A DNA stretch of 60,000 bases, from positions 7,150,858 through 7,210,857 of the forward strand of contig NC_087075.1 in the NCBI RefSeq assembly GCF_026151205.1, in the 5' to 3' direction. The position numbers and the translations under genes were made by a program. The DNA comes from Bolinopsis microptera (Eukaryota > Ctenophora > Tentaculata > Lobata > Bolinopsidae). The notes under the pieces were generated by a model. The model saw only the letters and a program-made list of their open reading frames with translations, did no database searches and had not been told where the DNA came from. Positions 34,418 to 48,046 of this stretch are shown here, piece by piece; position 1 is the stretch's first letter; every line of letters begins with the position of its first letter.

Positions 34418-37400
34418 ATGGCAGCGAATAACCACAGATACAACAGGCGATCCGGTTAGTTTTTCTTTTCACAATTTACTTTTTAGACTTTATATGTGAA
34501 TTATTGCTTTTGAGTTGCCTTCCGTGATTGTCCATGTAGTATGAGCAATGGACGACATCATTTCAAGACAATAATTTTGAAAATTTAAAATATTATCCTT
34601 CACCCGAGTTTTTCCTAAAAACTCTCAGTCTCAAGAATAAACTTCTCCTTTTTGTGTTACTCCATGCTTTTTGAAGGCCGCCTATTTTACCTGGCGTTCA
34701 ATTGTGATCTTCCTATTTTCTCTAAAGAGATTGGAAATCGATATTCCGTTTTACTAATTTTTTACTTTCTACGAACACAAGAAGTGAAACAAATTGAATT
34801 TCTTCTTGCTTAAACTCTGACTACAACCGTAATCATAATGAGAACCAAATAATGTAACTGTTTTAACTGTTAATTAACTAATTAACTAATTAATTTTTAA
34901 TTAACTCACTCAAATTTCAGATACTACTTATCAGAACCAGCCCTATCAGCAGCAGGTAACATTCTATAATTCTTATTTCAATTAAAACACTATTACTATT
35001 TGTAACTGTAAGTTATTATTGCTTAATCGTCAATTTTGAATACAACCGTAGCAAGTTTATGCGGAGAACAGCAAGAGGAACCAACTTTTATATTATAGCA
35101 ATTCGCTTAACGGGCTTAACATGCAGTGAACAAAGATTTGTTTAATTAAAAGTAACGCAAGTTTAATCGGACATGTTACTAAATATTCTATCCAAGAATC
35201 AACACTGCTTCATCAAATTCTGAACCAAATACCACTGTCTCGCCCGTTATTACCTTTCTTTTCAAATCATAAAACTTTAACTCCTACTCAATGAATAAAG
35301 TGCTCATTTTAGGTTTCCATTTTAAAATTCCACTGTTCAGTGCATCTCATTCGTTCCAACTAGAAGAGTCTAGACCGGTTTGAGACTGGCCGCGATGTGC
35401 CAGTCAAATTTAAATCGAAATATTTACTACACATATCGTTAGTGCATACGATGAAATGTTAAAATGTGTCAGCACACATGTTCATACTGAGAACTGAAAC
35501 TTCATGAAAATATAACAATCACACGCACCTGTTAATACTGCAATAGTACTGAATTCTAATGTATAATTTCATTTCCATGTTAACTGAAATTTGAAGCTGA
35601 TCAGATATCAACTTTGTATTTAGACGAGAACATTCGATTAGTATTGAAAATATTTCCGGCCTAGTTTCACATTCCTTTTTAGTAAGTTGGTCAGATTTTC
35701 TTGAGATTCGTGATTCAAACGATTCAACATTTAAAACATGTACCAGTGGTTCAATTGTCCCAAAATTAAACCCTACGTTTACTAAACGAACTTGATTCAA
35801 AGAATAAACCATCCAAGTCTATGATCATTATCAATTGTGCAGTCGAGTGGTTGCTGATTAGCGTTTTTAAAACAGAAATCATTGATTTATCATGTACGGG
35901 GAATATGTTTCTACAGGAAATATTTCTCGTCGTTGCTAGTAATTGATAAATTAGATATTATATACAAGAGAAACGCCACTTTTTGACGGGAAGATTATTA
36001 GGACTCCTTGGACTACATTACATATATTCCTTCTGTATCGCCCTCGATAAATGTAATAGATTAGTAGTGTTGTACTAATGTTCTTCTGTTGATCTGCGAA
36101 TTTCGTCGCTCATCGGCATAATACATGGTGTCCCGAAGATGACGCCGCCGATTTATTTTTGTTAGTAACCAGCACGATTTGACACTGCTAGCCAGCAATG
36201 AAAATGTGTGTAGGGTAAAAGTTTCGAAGGCAGTAATAGGGAGTAATAATGTTTATGTGCAATTTAAAGCAGATTATTGTCGTGCACCCTATCGATAGGT
36301 TATCAGCTACTCAGGTTTAGGTTTTAAACGGGTTTCAACATGATGGATCTCATCATCCTCATCAAGCTCATGAACGAGCTAGAGGTTTGAAGTATAGGGA
36401 GTTAATTAGTTAATTGGTTAATTAGATCAAAACCTGGTCTCTAGATTTCGGGCCTTTGGATCACATTAACTGATCACATGTCCTCCATAGTTGTTCCATT
36501 AGAGTCCCCACTTAAACAAGAATTGCGCCCGTTGTTTCGTTTTGGCGGACGCTAGATTTCCATTTCACATTTACTATAAATTTAAGTATAAGCTCCAATC
36601 AGCTCACTTCAATCTTCATGATAATAATATTGATAAATTATGCATCAAATACGGGAAACACTTGAAATTCAGTTCAATTGCCGTAGAACTTAACTTGTAT
36701 CTGTAATTCAAGAAATTATCAGCAAAGGTAAACTATACTCGTGTACACATCAATACACTACGCGTGCCACGTACAAATTGGGCGTATTACCTAATAGTTA
36801 TATTATACATTACATGCATCATATACATTAAAACACAGTCGCGCCGCGCATTCATAGATCACAGGCTATCTATACATCACATCTCCGCAAGCAATCCTCG
36901 CGCGCGCGCAAATTTTTCGTCGCATGGTAACGGACGGAATGACATCATATTCAGACCCACCTATCTCGTTCTCCAAAATCCACGTTTTTCTGCAAAAACC
37001 TCCATTCGTAACCTTTCACTATTGCCTTTTTTCAAAAGGGTGAAAAGGAAAAAATGGGCATTCTAAATGAATGAAACACATTGTATTATCAACACATTGT
37101 AATGTCAAGACTTGGATTATTTTAAAACTCTGGCGGGGGGGTACCAATGGCATAAATGGCATAATGGAGAATTGGCCAAACAAAATTTCCATTTATGCCA
37201 TGAAATTTCTATGCCATTTGATGAATTTTATGCCATTTGTCTCCATTCTATGCCATTCGAAATATTAAATTTTAAAACTAAAAAATTATATTTAATCGGT
37301 ATTTAAACTTCAAATATTCGAGGTGAAAATGAGGCTAACCACCTTTTGAGAGGGTGAAATGAGGCTAACAAGTATACTTTTGTGTATATTGTCGAGTTGG

Positions 37401-40400
37401 TTCGGTATTGTGACTATCTAATACGTCAACAATAAAGATTGATTCATCCTCTTCAAACTCAACATTTCAGAAATCGCCGAGTCTACTTGTAGGAGGCCAA
37501 AATGAGGCTAATAAAAAATTCGACCGCATTTTAACTTTAATGTACGGAAACAGGTTAACAACTCACAAGTTACTTGATATCTATGTTGCACATGAAATTC
37601 CGTCGGATTATAGCTTCAAATTTTCGAGGTGAAAATGAGGCTAACCACCTTGTGAGAGGGTGAAATGAGGCTAACAAGTATACTTTTGTGTATATTTTCG
37701 AGCATGTTCGGTATTGTGACTATCTAATGTGTCAACAATAAAAATTTATTCATCCTCTTCAAGCTCAACATTTCAGAAATCGCAGAGTCTTCTTGTAGGA
37801 GGCCAAAATGAGGCTAATAAATGATTCGACCGCATTTTAAGTTTTAACTTTAATGTACGGAAACATGTTATAGACCCACTATAAAACTTGTAATTGTAGC
37901 CCGAAGGTTATTGAGACTTTATCGAAACTTATGTGAGGTTGGATTGAGGGTACCTTCCCTCCTTGAGGCAAAATTGAGGCTAACAGATACACTACGCAGA
38001 CAATTGTCACTGTGCCAGATATCAAGTAGTTGCTGAGCAGCAGCAGCAGTTAGATGAAGAAAATGAAGTTGAGGAAGGACATGTATTAGAGCTGTTGGCT
38101 AGAGTAGGCCCCTTACTTCTATGGAGCTCTCTGGCCAATTGCTCTGGCAATGCTCTCCATGGGGCCATGTAATATCACATGATCTGATATCATGCCAAAT
38201 TAGACTCTAAACTATAAAGTATAATAAAAATGGAACTGTTTGAGAAAAAACATTTTTCGTTACTTGGAAAGAGAATACTTACTCAGCTGTCAGCATAACG
38301 AATCAGACGTACCTTGATCTTATATGTACTTGTGACGGTCTTGTTTTGTATTTAACTCTGCTGAAGAAGCAATTCGCTAATGCTGAAATCGTCACTTATT
38401 ACCTTGGAAGTGATCAGAATGAGCAGCTGTTTGCATTTATTCGGGTTTCTTTTTCATCTGGTCGCTCAAGAAATATGGATGCGATAACTATGGCCCATGG
38501 AATGGAGAGAAAGAATGTGTACAGTGCTTTATCATTACATGAAGACACATCTGCAATTGCACATGCACGTGGAAGTACAGTTTTGCATCCTACAGTTCAC
38601 CTCAAAAAGGTTAAATCTACAGGCCAGAAAGCAGAACGAGTGAAATGGACTGGTGGTATGATAGGCCTAGGCAAGTTGGCAAAAACGCTGGACAGGGCAT
38701 CGAGGGACTGCATTCGAGAAGGGAAAAGAAACAATTTCCCTGTGTTTGCCGCAGTCGCAGAGTCGCAGATTCTGAAGAACGGAGTGGGAAGCCAATCGTC
38801 CATGGCCAAGAACTTTCTTGGGAAGCTGTAGATGATGAAGCTGGATGCCTCGAGGATGAGGACGACTTAGCTTATGAGGTAGAACCTGGAGTTGATGATT
38901 GTGATGATGGAGAAACGATATCAACAGATAAATATGGAACACTATCCTTCCGGTCTTTTGAGACACTCACGCTCAATGGAGGAAGAAGCACTTTATCAAC
39001 AAAATCTCGTCTTTCAAGATTCAAGGGGGACGCGTTTGGAGTGTCTTCTGATGTTCGCATATACAATCAACCTGAATGCGGATGTTCAACAGTTTTGAAA
39101 GCTGGCAGTACATAAACTCTTAAAGTCTTCAAATCTCAGCAGGACTTTGCAACAGGAGTGGTTAGATTTATTTCTTATAAGTCATGCCCGATGAAGTACT
39201 ACTGCCAGGAACATAGCCTAATCAATGGATCTCCTAATGTTTGGCTACTCGTCGAAGACAAATACATCAGATGCATTGTTCCTTGATGACATTCAAAATC
39301 GTTGTGTTGTCAATGTTTGTATTCTGTACATTTTGAACATCTCACAATTTGCTTTTCTTGAATAGTGAAATGTTTGGTATATATTTGATATAATACATTT
39401 CTATTTTCTTTATTTGTCATATGAATCTTTGACTTTAACGATCATTCCAAGCGTTATAAAGCATGAAACATGTCTCTTATTCAAGTACTAATAATATTTG
39501 CGAATTTAAAGTCATCCTAAAGGTCAAATATGAAGACCTAAATTCATGGCATAAATTGGCATAAATGGAGAATTGGCCAAACAAAATTTCCATTTATGCC
39601 ATGAAATTTCTATGCCATTTGATGAATTTTATGCCATTTGTCTCCATTCTATGCCATTGGTACCCCCCCCCCTCTGGCGACTATCGAAATAAGGAGGGTA
39701 CATTACGACTGTGATAGTAAAGGGCCACTTTCTTGCCATTTATTTAAATATTTGATGCACATCACCTGACAGTTTTATTTCATATTAATTACACACATAA
39801 CACCCTCTAAAACAAATACACTCTCACACACAACCCAGACACAATCATACACACACAATACACATTCACGTTAGTTGTACACACACGTCACACACACACA
39901 CACGTCACACACACTGTACATTCACTCACACACGTCACACACACGACACGTGACACTCACGTCACACACACTGTACATTCACACACACACACGTACACAC
40001 ACACGTCACACACACACTGTACATTAGTTGTACACACACGTGACACGTCACACACACTGTACATTCACATACTGACCATATTTTATGATAACACCTTGCT
40101 TGAATTTTCTGGATCAAGTAGTTAGAATCTTGTTTGATTGCAATGATAGAATTTTGTCATGCAGTTGTTCTGTGCACATTGGCGACTTGCTCTACATTAA
40201 TCTGATTTATATAATGTTTAGTTTGCTCTGCACTTTGATATCGACTGATTTAAATAGGTCAGGTTTTCAGTGCTCTATCATATAACGATTAGGCTAATCC
40301 AGGCCGTTCCTTTTGCCTTATGTGGGCATATCCAGGCCGTTCCTTTTGCCTTATGTGGGCATATCCAGGCCGTGCACCTTGCTTTATTTGGGCATATCCA

Positions 40401-43400
40401 TTATCCAGGCCGTGCACCTTGCTTTATTTGGGCATATCCAGGCCGTGCACCTTGCTTTATTTGGGCATATCCAGGCCGTGCACCTTGCTTTATTTGGGCA
40501 TATCCAGGCCGTGCACCTTGCTTTATTTGGGCATATCCAGGCCGTGCACCTTGCTTTATTTGGGCATATCCAGGCCGTGCACCTTGCTTTATTTGGGCAT
40601 ATCCAGGCCGTGTACCTTGCTTTATTTCGTTTCCGCCATTAAATCAGAAGGTTTTAAACCCTCCAAAAGTAAAATACTTAACATACAAAAATTTCGGCGG
40701 AACGAACTCGAAACTTAAACACTGAACTGTACATATTTCTTCCTAGCGGTGCTGTAATTAGATCAGCTATCAGCCCACCTCTCCTTTTCACTCCTTCGCT
40801 CTGATTGGCTAGTTTTTAGCACGTGACCTTATCCTTGTCCTCTGATTGACTGTTTAGCCTGGAAGGGGTCTAAGTAGCCGAGTAAGGCTTTAACCCTCGC
40901 CCAGGCATGAAATTGTATTCCCTCAATGTACGACGCGATGTTGGTATTTTTCGGATTGACACAGTTCGATAGTCATGTGAATTTATCTGTCAGATGTTAG
41001 GCTAACATTAGGCTAACATTTGAAATCTTAACATTAGGCTCTCTTAACATTATAATTAGGCTAACATTTGAATTCTTAATCCCGAACTCTTCCAATTATT
41101 GGTTAGTTCAGACAGAGTGTAGACTGGTCAAGAAACAATTTTATGATCATTTTAATGAAATACGCTTGAACATTAAATTGGGAGAACAGTATAGCTCAGT
41201 ATTCTGACAGTTATGTGAAGTATAGTCCGTTAGTTTGTGTGCTTCAGATGCTTTAAAATAAGTACTTATGACTGTGGTTGTTAGGGTTTTAACTCATTTC
41301 CCCGCTCGTTTCTAAGTTAACTAACTACCCAGCGCTCAGTAATTTCACTTCTTGTTTCTAAGTCAACCTTCGAGTGTTCAGTCATTTCAACATTCGTTTC
41401 TGAGTTTTGAGTGTTCAGTCATCTCAATATTCGTTTCTAAGTTTTTGAGTGTTCAGTCATTTCAATGTTCGTTTCTAAGTTTTTGAGTGTTCAGAAATGA
41501 GTCTTGTGATATGAACAGGCGGGATGTATGCTGCTAAAATAAACAGGGTCCATGACGCTCAGACCAAAATATACGATGCTCAGTCGGTAAAGGTGAGTTT
41601 GGTTTGGGAATATACATTGTAGCAAAGAGCAGGATATATGGATCAGGACTGACTAATATAATAATATATTGCCATTTGCACTATTTGTATTCAAATGAGA
41701 TAATGTACATGTATCCCGCTCCTGATGTGGATCTCAACTAACACAAGTGCCAGGTACTAGCCATGTGCGGGTACTTTTAAAGAGTGAGGAGAAAACATTC
41801 AGCAACAAACAAAACTTTTATCATTATAGTGGAGCTCTTTACAATTTACTATGCCGGGATCACACAGTTTCGCACACGCATTTTGCACGTGCTGCCACTC
41901 GCCCACACATTCCACACGCACATTCCACACGCACATTCCTCAATCCACACGAACATTCCACACGTACATAGTTATAGTATAGTTATAGTCGTATCCTCGG
42001 AGGATTGCTCTAACCATGAAACTTAAACGTTAATATCAATAGTGACGTCTTTGCAAATTATAATGATAAATAACCCGTCGGTTTACAATAATATGACATT
42101 GGAAAAATGTTTGTACACGATTTTGTGGTCATATTTTAGCCGTCGTTGCAATCAAAAACATTGTTATAAGTGCATCTCACACCAATAAAACTGTACAATC
42201 TAAGCATTTAAGTAAACAGAAAAGTTCGTGAATTAGTAAGTATGTTAACTATTGTTAGTCTATTAGTATGGTTACAAAACAACACCGATAATTGGTACCG
42301 ATAATTTAATAATTAGTACCGATGATTTGTTTGGTATCGTTAAATAGGTCTTAATTAAGTCGTCTCCTCCCGGCGCGTCTCCTCCCCACACTGTCCCTCA
42401 AACCTTGTCGTAAATCTTTTTAATAATCTGTGGTATCTGCTATATTCCCTGTTAGACAGTGATTTACCCTTTACTTCGAGAAGGAAACCATGAATCTGAT
42501 GAGCTCTGCGTACTTTATATAAATATAAAACATGGGTGGGACTAACACTTAGTTAAAGTAAATGAATATTACAACATCCTTGAAAAGTCATTAAAAAAAG
42601 GCGTAATAATGCCTCATTATGTACTAGTGACGGAACAAAGCCCCATTAGTGACGGAACAAAGCCCCATTAGCGATGGAGCAACTTACCCCATTATTATCA
42701 CAGCAATTTCATCGGATTACCTAATTTACTTACTATCTCAAACCGTTTAATAAGTTAATCATTATCACGAAACTAATTTTGAACCCACCAATTTCGTTTA
42801 AATTCCCTTAAATTGCTACTGAAATGCTCCTGCTTGTCTGCATCCTCTGGGAAACTAGGACAACTCATTAATGTTCTCACTGTACTCACAACTCATTAGT
42901 CATTACCAATTTTAATTGTTTTCGTAATTTTTATGCATTTTAACGCGTTTTATTTCAGATGAGAGGTCACATGGGTCAGCAGGGTCCAGCAGGGCATGTG
43001 TGAGTATTTTACACTAACTTATACATACTTACACAATACACATAGTTACACATAGTTACACATACTTACACATACTTACACATACTTACACATACTTACA
43101 CATACTTACACATACTGTCCAAATTTGAAGTGCTGAATTTCTGCACTTTTCAACAAGACGGTATTCCTTCATGGCTCCAACGAAAGCTGCAAGTTACAAC
43201 AAAATCATACAGTTTACCTCATGCGTTAAGGGGGCCGGGGGGGGTCTTCATCAAAATTCTCTCGAAATTGACTTTATAGTTGTTTCTGGTAGAAGGGAGT
43301 GATATCTACCAGCTGCTTTTGGTCCCATGGAAAAATATTGTTCCTAGCCGAAATTATCGCCGGTCTAAGGTCAGCGCTTATGTGTAATTGTATTGCGCGA

Positions 43401-46400
43401 GCGATTTTCAATCGCAAATTCTGAAAATCGAGTCTAAAAATCTATCTTCTCCTACATTTTTTGAGCAATCACCCTGAAACTTTCAGGATATGTTCTAGGG
43501 ACCATTTAGAAGAGATCGTTCAAGCCAAAATTTTGAGATAGGCCTTTAAAAATTTTTTATTAAATTTTGAAAATCTTGGACCTTGTTTTTTAACGATTTT
43601 TTCAGGTCCAAGATTTTCAAAATTGAATACAAATTTTTTGAAGGCCTATCTCAAAATTTTGGCTTGAACGATCTCTTCTAAATGGTCCCTAGAACATATC
43701 CTGAAAGTTTCTGGGTGATTGCTCAAAAAATGTAGGAGAAGATAGATTTTTAGACTCGATTTTCAGAATTTGCGATTGAAAATCGCTCGCGCAATACAAT
43801 TACACATAAGCGCTGACCTTAGATCGGCGATAATTTCGGCTAGGAACAATATTTTTCCATGGGACCAAAAGCAGCTGGTAGATATCACTCCCTCCTACCA
43901 GAAACAACTATAAAGTCAATTTCGAGAGAATTTTGATGAAGACCCCCCCGGCCCCCTTAAGTTTTGAGCGGCACTTAAAATTTGGAAACGAGTATAATTA
44001 GTACTACCATACTACTACATACTACAGATACCTATCACACACACATACCTACACACATTACACTGACTTTTTAGCAGTGAAGACGGATTATCTTTATTTC
44101 TCGAAACTTAGACATGACAGTCGACATGGCAAAGCTTTTTTAACAGTGATCATGATGTAAACTTTTTGCTGTCATATCTGATATTAATAAAAAGCTCTTT
44201 TGTAACTTTCAAGACTCGTTATCACATAAAATGTCCCAATTTGGTAAAATAAGATGGTATAGGTGACCTAACGACTGTGTGGACTTAAGTTACATGGGAT
44301 ATCTGGGACACACTTGCTCGGTGATGAAAATAAGAATGCAGAAACGGTTAAACTGCCATTTGAATTGCTGAGGAATTTTATTCCATTCTCCAAAAGTTAC
44401 AAATTTGAGCTGTTGGCTTCGTAGTTCTTATATTAACTTTTGAGCAACACTCCAATTTTAGACATAATTCTTGATACGAATAGTCATATTTACACATACT
44501 TATATTCACTTCCATCGGAATAGCCATTTGAGATATATGTGAATGTATGTCAGGTATTATTATGTAAGATATGTGATTTGTTACCAGGTATATTCAAGTG
44601 AGATATGTGACTTGTTGCCAAGATTTGTCCCATTAGTAATATTTCAAAGGAACATGACACTTGCATAAATTAGAATGTGTCCATCGGGTAGATTATCCCT
44701 TATGTGTTATAAGTGAAGGGGCCGACAATACTGAAAGGTGTGCATGTGGGGTAGGTTATTTACTTAAAGTTAAATCCTGGTTTATGTAAGTTAAGAGTTG
44801 CACACATTTTTAGAAACTTTTATTTTAGTTCCCCATGATGCATTCCTGTATATAAGAAATGTAGGAATGTTCTTATCTCAAAATTTGACAAAAAATGGCA
44901 AACAGGAATTAAGTTAAGCAATTTTTCTTGTCTCGTGGCGAAAATGTAAAGATACTTTCTTTAAGTGCTTTTAGGTGCGTTGCCCGCCAGACCCTAAACC
45001 CCTCCCTTTTACTTTAAGGATATTAGACCTGCCTGTATCTGCTTTTATGAGACCCCTTCCCTGACCTCCCTGCATCTGCTTTTATGAGACCCCTTCCCTG
45101 ACCTCCCTGTATCTGCTTTTATGAGACCCCTTCCCTAACCTCCCTGTATCTGCGTTTATGAGACCCCTTCCCTAACCTCCCTGTATCTGCTTTTATGAGA
45201 CCCCTTCCCTAACCTCCCTGTATCTGCTTTTATGAGACCCCTTCCCTAACCTCCCTGTATCTGCTTTTATGAGACCCCTTCCCTGACCTCCCTGTATCTG
45301 CTTTTATGAGACCCCTTCCCTAACCTCCCTGTATCTGCTTTTATGAGACCCCTTCCCTAACCTCCCTGTATCTGCTTTTATGAGACCCCTTCCCTAACCT
45401 CCCTGTATCTGCTTTTATGAGACCCCTTCCCTAACCTCCCTGTATCTGCTTTTATGAGACCCCTTCCCTAACCTCCCTGTATCTGCGTTTATGAGACCCC
45501 TTCCCTAACCTCCCTGTATCTGCTTTTATGAGACCCCTTCCCTAACCTCCCTGTATCTGCTTTTATGAGACCCTTTCCCTAACCTCCCTGTATCTGCTTT
45601 TATGAGACCCTTTCCCTAACCTCCCTGTATCTGCTTTTATGAGACCCCTTCCCTAACCTCCCTGTATCTGCTTTTATGAGACCCCTTCCCTAACCTCCCT
45701 GTATCTGCTTTTATGAGACCCCTTCCCTAACCTCCCTGTATCTGCTTTTATGAGACCCCTTCCCTAACCTCCCTGTATCTGCTTTTATGAGACCCCTTCC
45801 CTAACCTCCCTGTATCTGCTTTTACTTTCCACATGCACGTTTAGGATAAAGCTTCCCTCTGTTCATATCACACTTTCAACAATTAAACTAGAAATGAATC
45901 CCTTCTCAACCTACTATGTATACATGTGATGTCATGTGTATAGTTAATGTCTTGTCTCGCCCTGCAGTTGTGCGAGTGATAATTCCTACATGTTTTGGTT
46001 AACTTTACTCCTGGGCAGTACTTTACAGCCCTGCACAAAATTAGTGTTGATAGATACGTGACATTGCGTGAAAATATGCGTAGTGTACATACATTGTGTA
46101 CATTGTGTACAAGCGATTTCTTCAAATATACACTGACACAGGTGTTGGTTAATTTTGTACAATCGGTGTCAAAGGAGCAGTCTCACAACGAAAACAACTG
46201 CATATAAGTTTGATGTACATGTGACAAGAAGTTCGGCCCTATCAATAAAAAGATAAAACATCGCCACTGTAGGAAACACGTGATATTATACTCGCATTCA
46301 TCGAGCATTACGTAACCACATGTGATCTGATGATTTAACCATAGTTAAATCGTCGTGGCGTAGTTTCAAGCCGACTAAAAACGCCATACTTACTGTGGCA

Positions 46401-48014
46401 TGACTAGATAGTTTAAAAGTAATATAGCTTGAGTGAATTCGTGTTTTTGGAAGGCAGTTATTTTCAGGGCACCATATTGCTTACGTTGTCAGCTGATTGC
46501 CTTAGCAACCAGACAAATATATTAACGACGGGGTCCCGCTTTGGCAGCAATATTAAGTCACCTAGGAACCAATCTAGGGTATTGGATGTCCCTGCTATCT
46601 CCATTTTATTGTGGTTCACTGTACATCGAAATTCCTTTTCTCGTGGTACGTGTGTCATATTACGTAACCATGAGAAGTCCACCTAGGGTCCGTTGAATAT
46701 TGACTTTGCGTGCGGCGCGAAGCATTTCACTTATTGCAAAGACAAACCCTGTGCGCATTTAGGTGAACCAACGCTAGACGCCTATTGGTTGATTTCCCAT
46801 GGTCGTGCGTGACGTCACTGCATGTGTAATGGACACTGACTCAAGTTTCCGGGGGCCAGCCTTTTTATCGGGAAGCTGTCCCGTCGACAGATACCACACC
46901 TTCAATCCGACTAACTGAATAGCCGCTGACTGGAGCAAGTTATATAACACGCATCTCTTCTAAAAGGATGTATACATTTGACCGTGTTGTAGCGGTGTAT
47001 AAATTGTGTAAATTGCGGTATATACACTCAACCAACCAAGCTATCCTGAAACACACACTGCTACATTCCAATCTGAACTGACAAATCCACGACATTAGCT
47101 TACAAGAGATTTCACTGAAAATCAAGCGTATTAATTATAAAGATTGAAGTCCCACAAAGTACTGAAATGAATTATAACACTGATAACTAACGTTGTTTAA
47201 TTTCAGTCCTATGCACGCGGCACTACCCTATCAGCAGATGCCACATGGGTATCAGTTCCAGCAGCAGTTCAACCAGCACATGTTGCAGATGTCTGCAGAT
47301 GGACGTGTAGCAGCTCCGGTAAGTTTCACATTTATAAAAGTTAGTTTTGTATCGGCTGTTTGTGGCACACTTTCGTTTGGAGTCTTATTAACAGCAATGG
47401 TTTTGTAGATAATATCACGCCATGGTTTTGTATAAAATATCACGCCGTTATCATGCTTATACAATAGCCCCACCCACTATTAAATATAATCCGATATTTT
47501 AAATTGTAACGTTCACATATCAGTTCGTCAACCAGTACGGAGCCATGCCTGTCTCGCACGCAGGTATGCAGTATGGAATGTATCCCGGAATGCAGTTCCC
47601 TCCCCAATACATGCCTCAACAGATGATGCAGCAGCAGCAGCCACATCCGCCTCATCAACAGGTTTCTAACGAAATTAATTTATTGAGCCATACATTAAAA
47701 TGAAATGTTAATCCCCAGGCCACATTGAAATGAAATCAACATCCTCAACTGCATTACAAAATCTTACATCAATGAAATTGTGCAGAGATGAGTTAATCAC
47801 GCAACTTCGGTATTCGTATTTCTTATCATCCGTTATCACACTGTTAAACTGAGGATTTTGTATAAGGCAAAATTTCTTTGGCTCAGTTTCAAATAAGAAG
47901 ATGGAGGGCTCCGCGAATTCTGCTATCTTGAGTCACCTGATTATATGCATTGTTTTATGTTGGCCCTCTATTTTCCCGGTTTTGCTAGCTCTAAAAACTG
48001 GTGTATTGCTTCTA

Positions 48015-48046
<32 letters not shown>

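Noticed and set aside
40270-40725. Overlapping 109-151-residue + strand proteins
   Set aside because: All three frames are open over the same 33-bp minisatellite, with no splice or start support.
44990-45830. CRISPR-like array
   Set aside because: The unit is a contiguous 37-bp tandem without unique spacers, in an animal genome.
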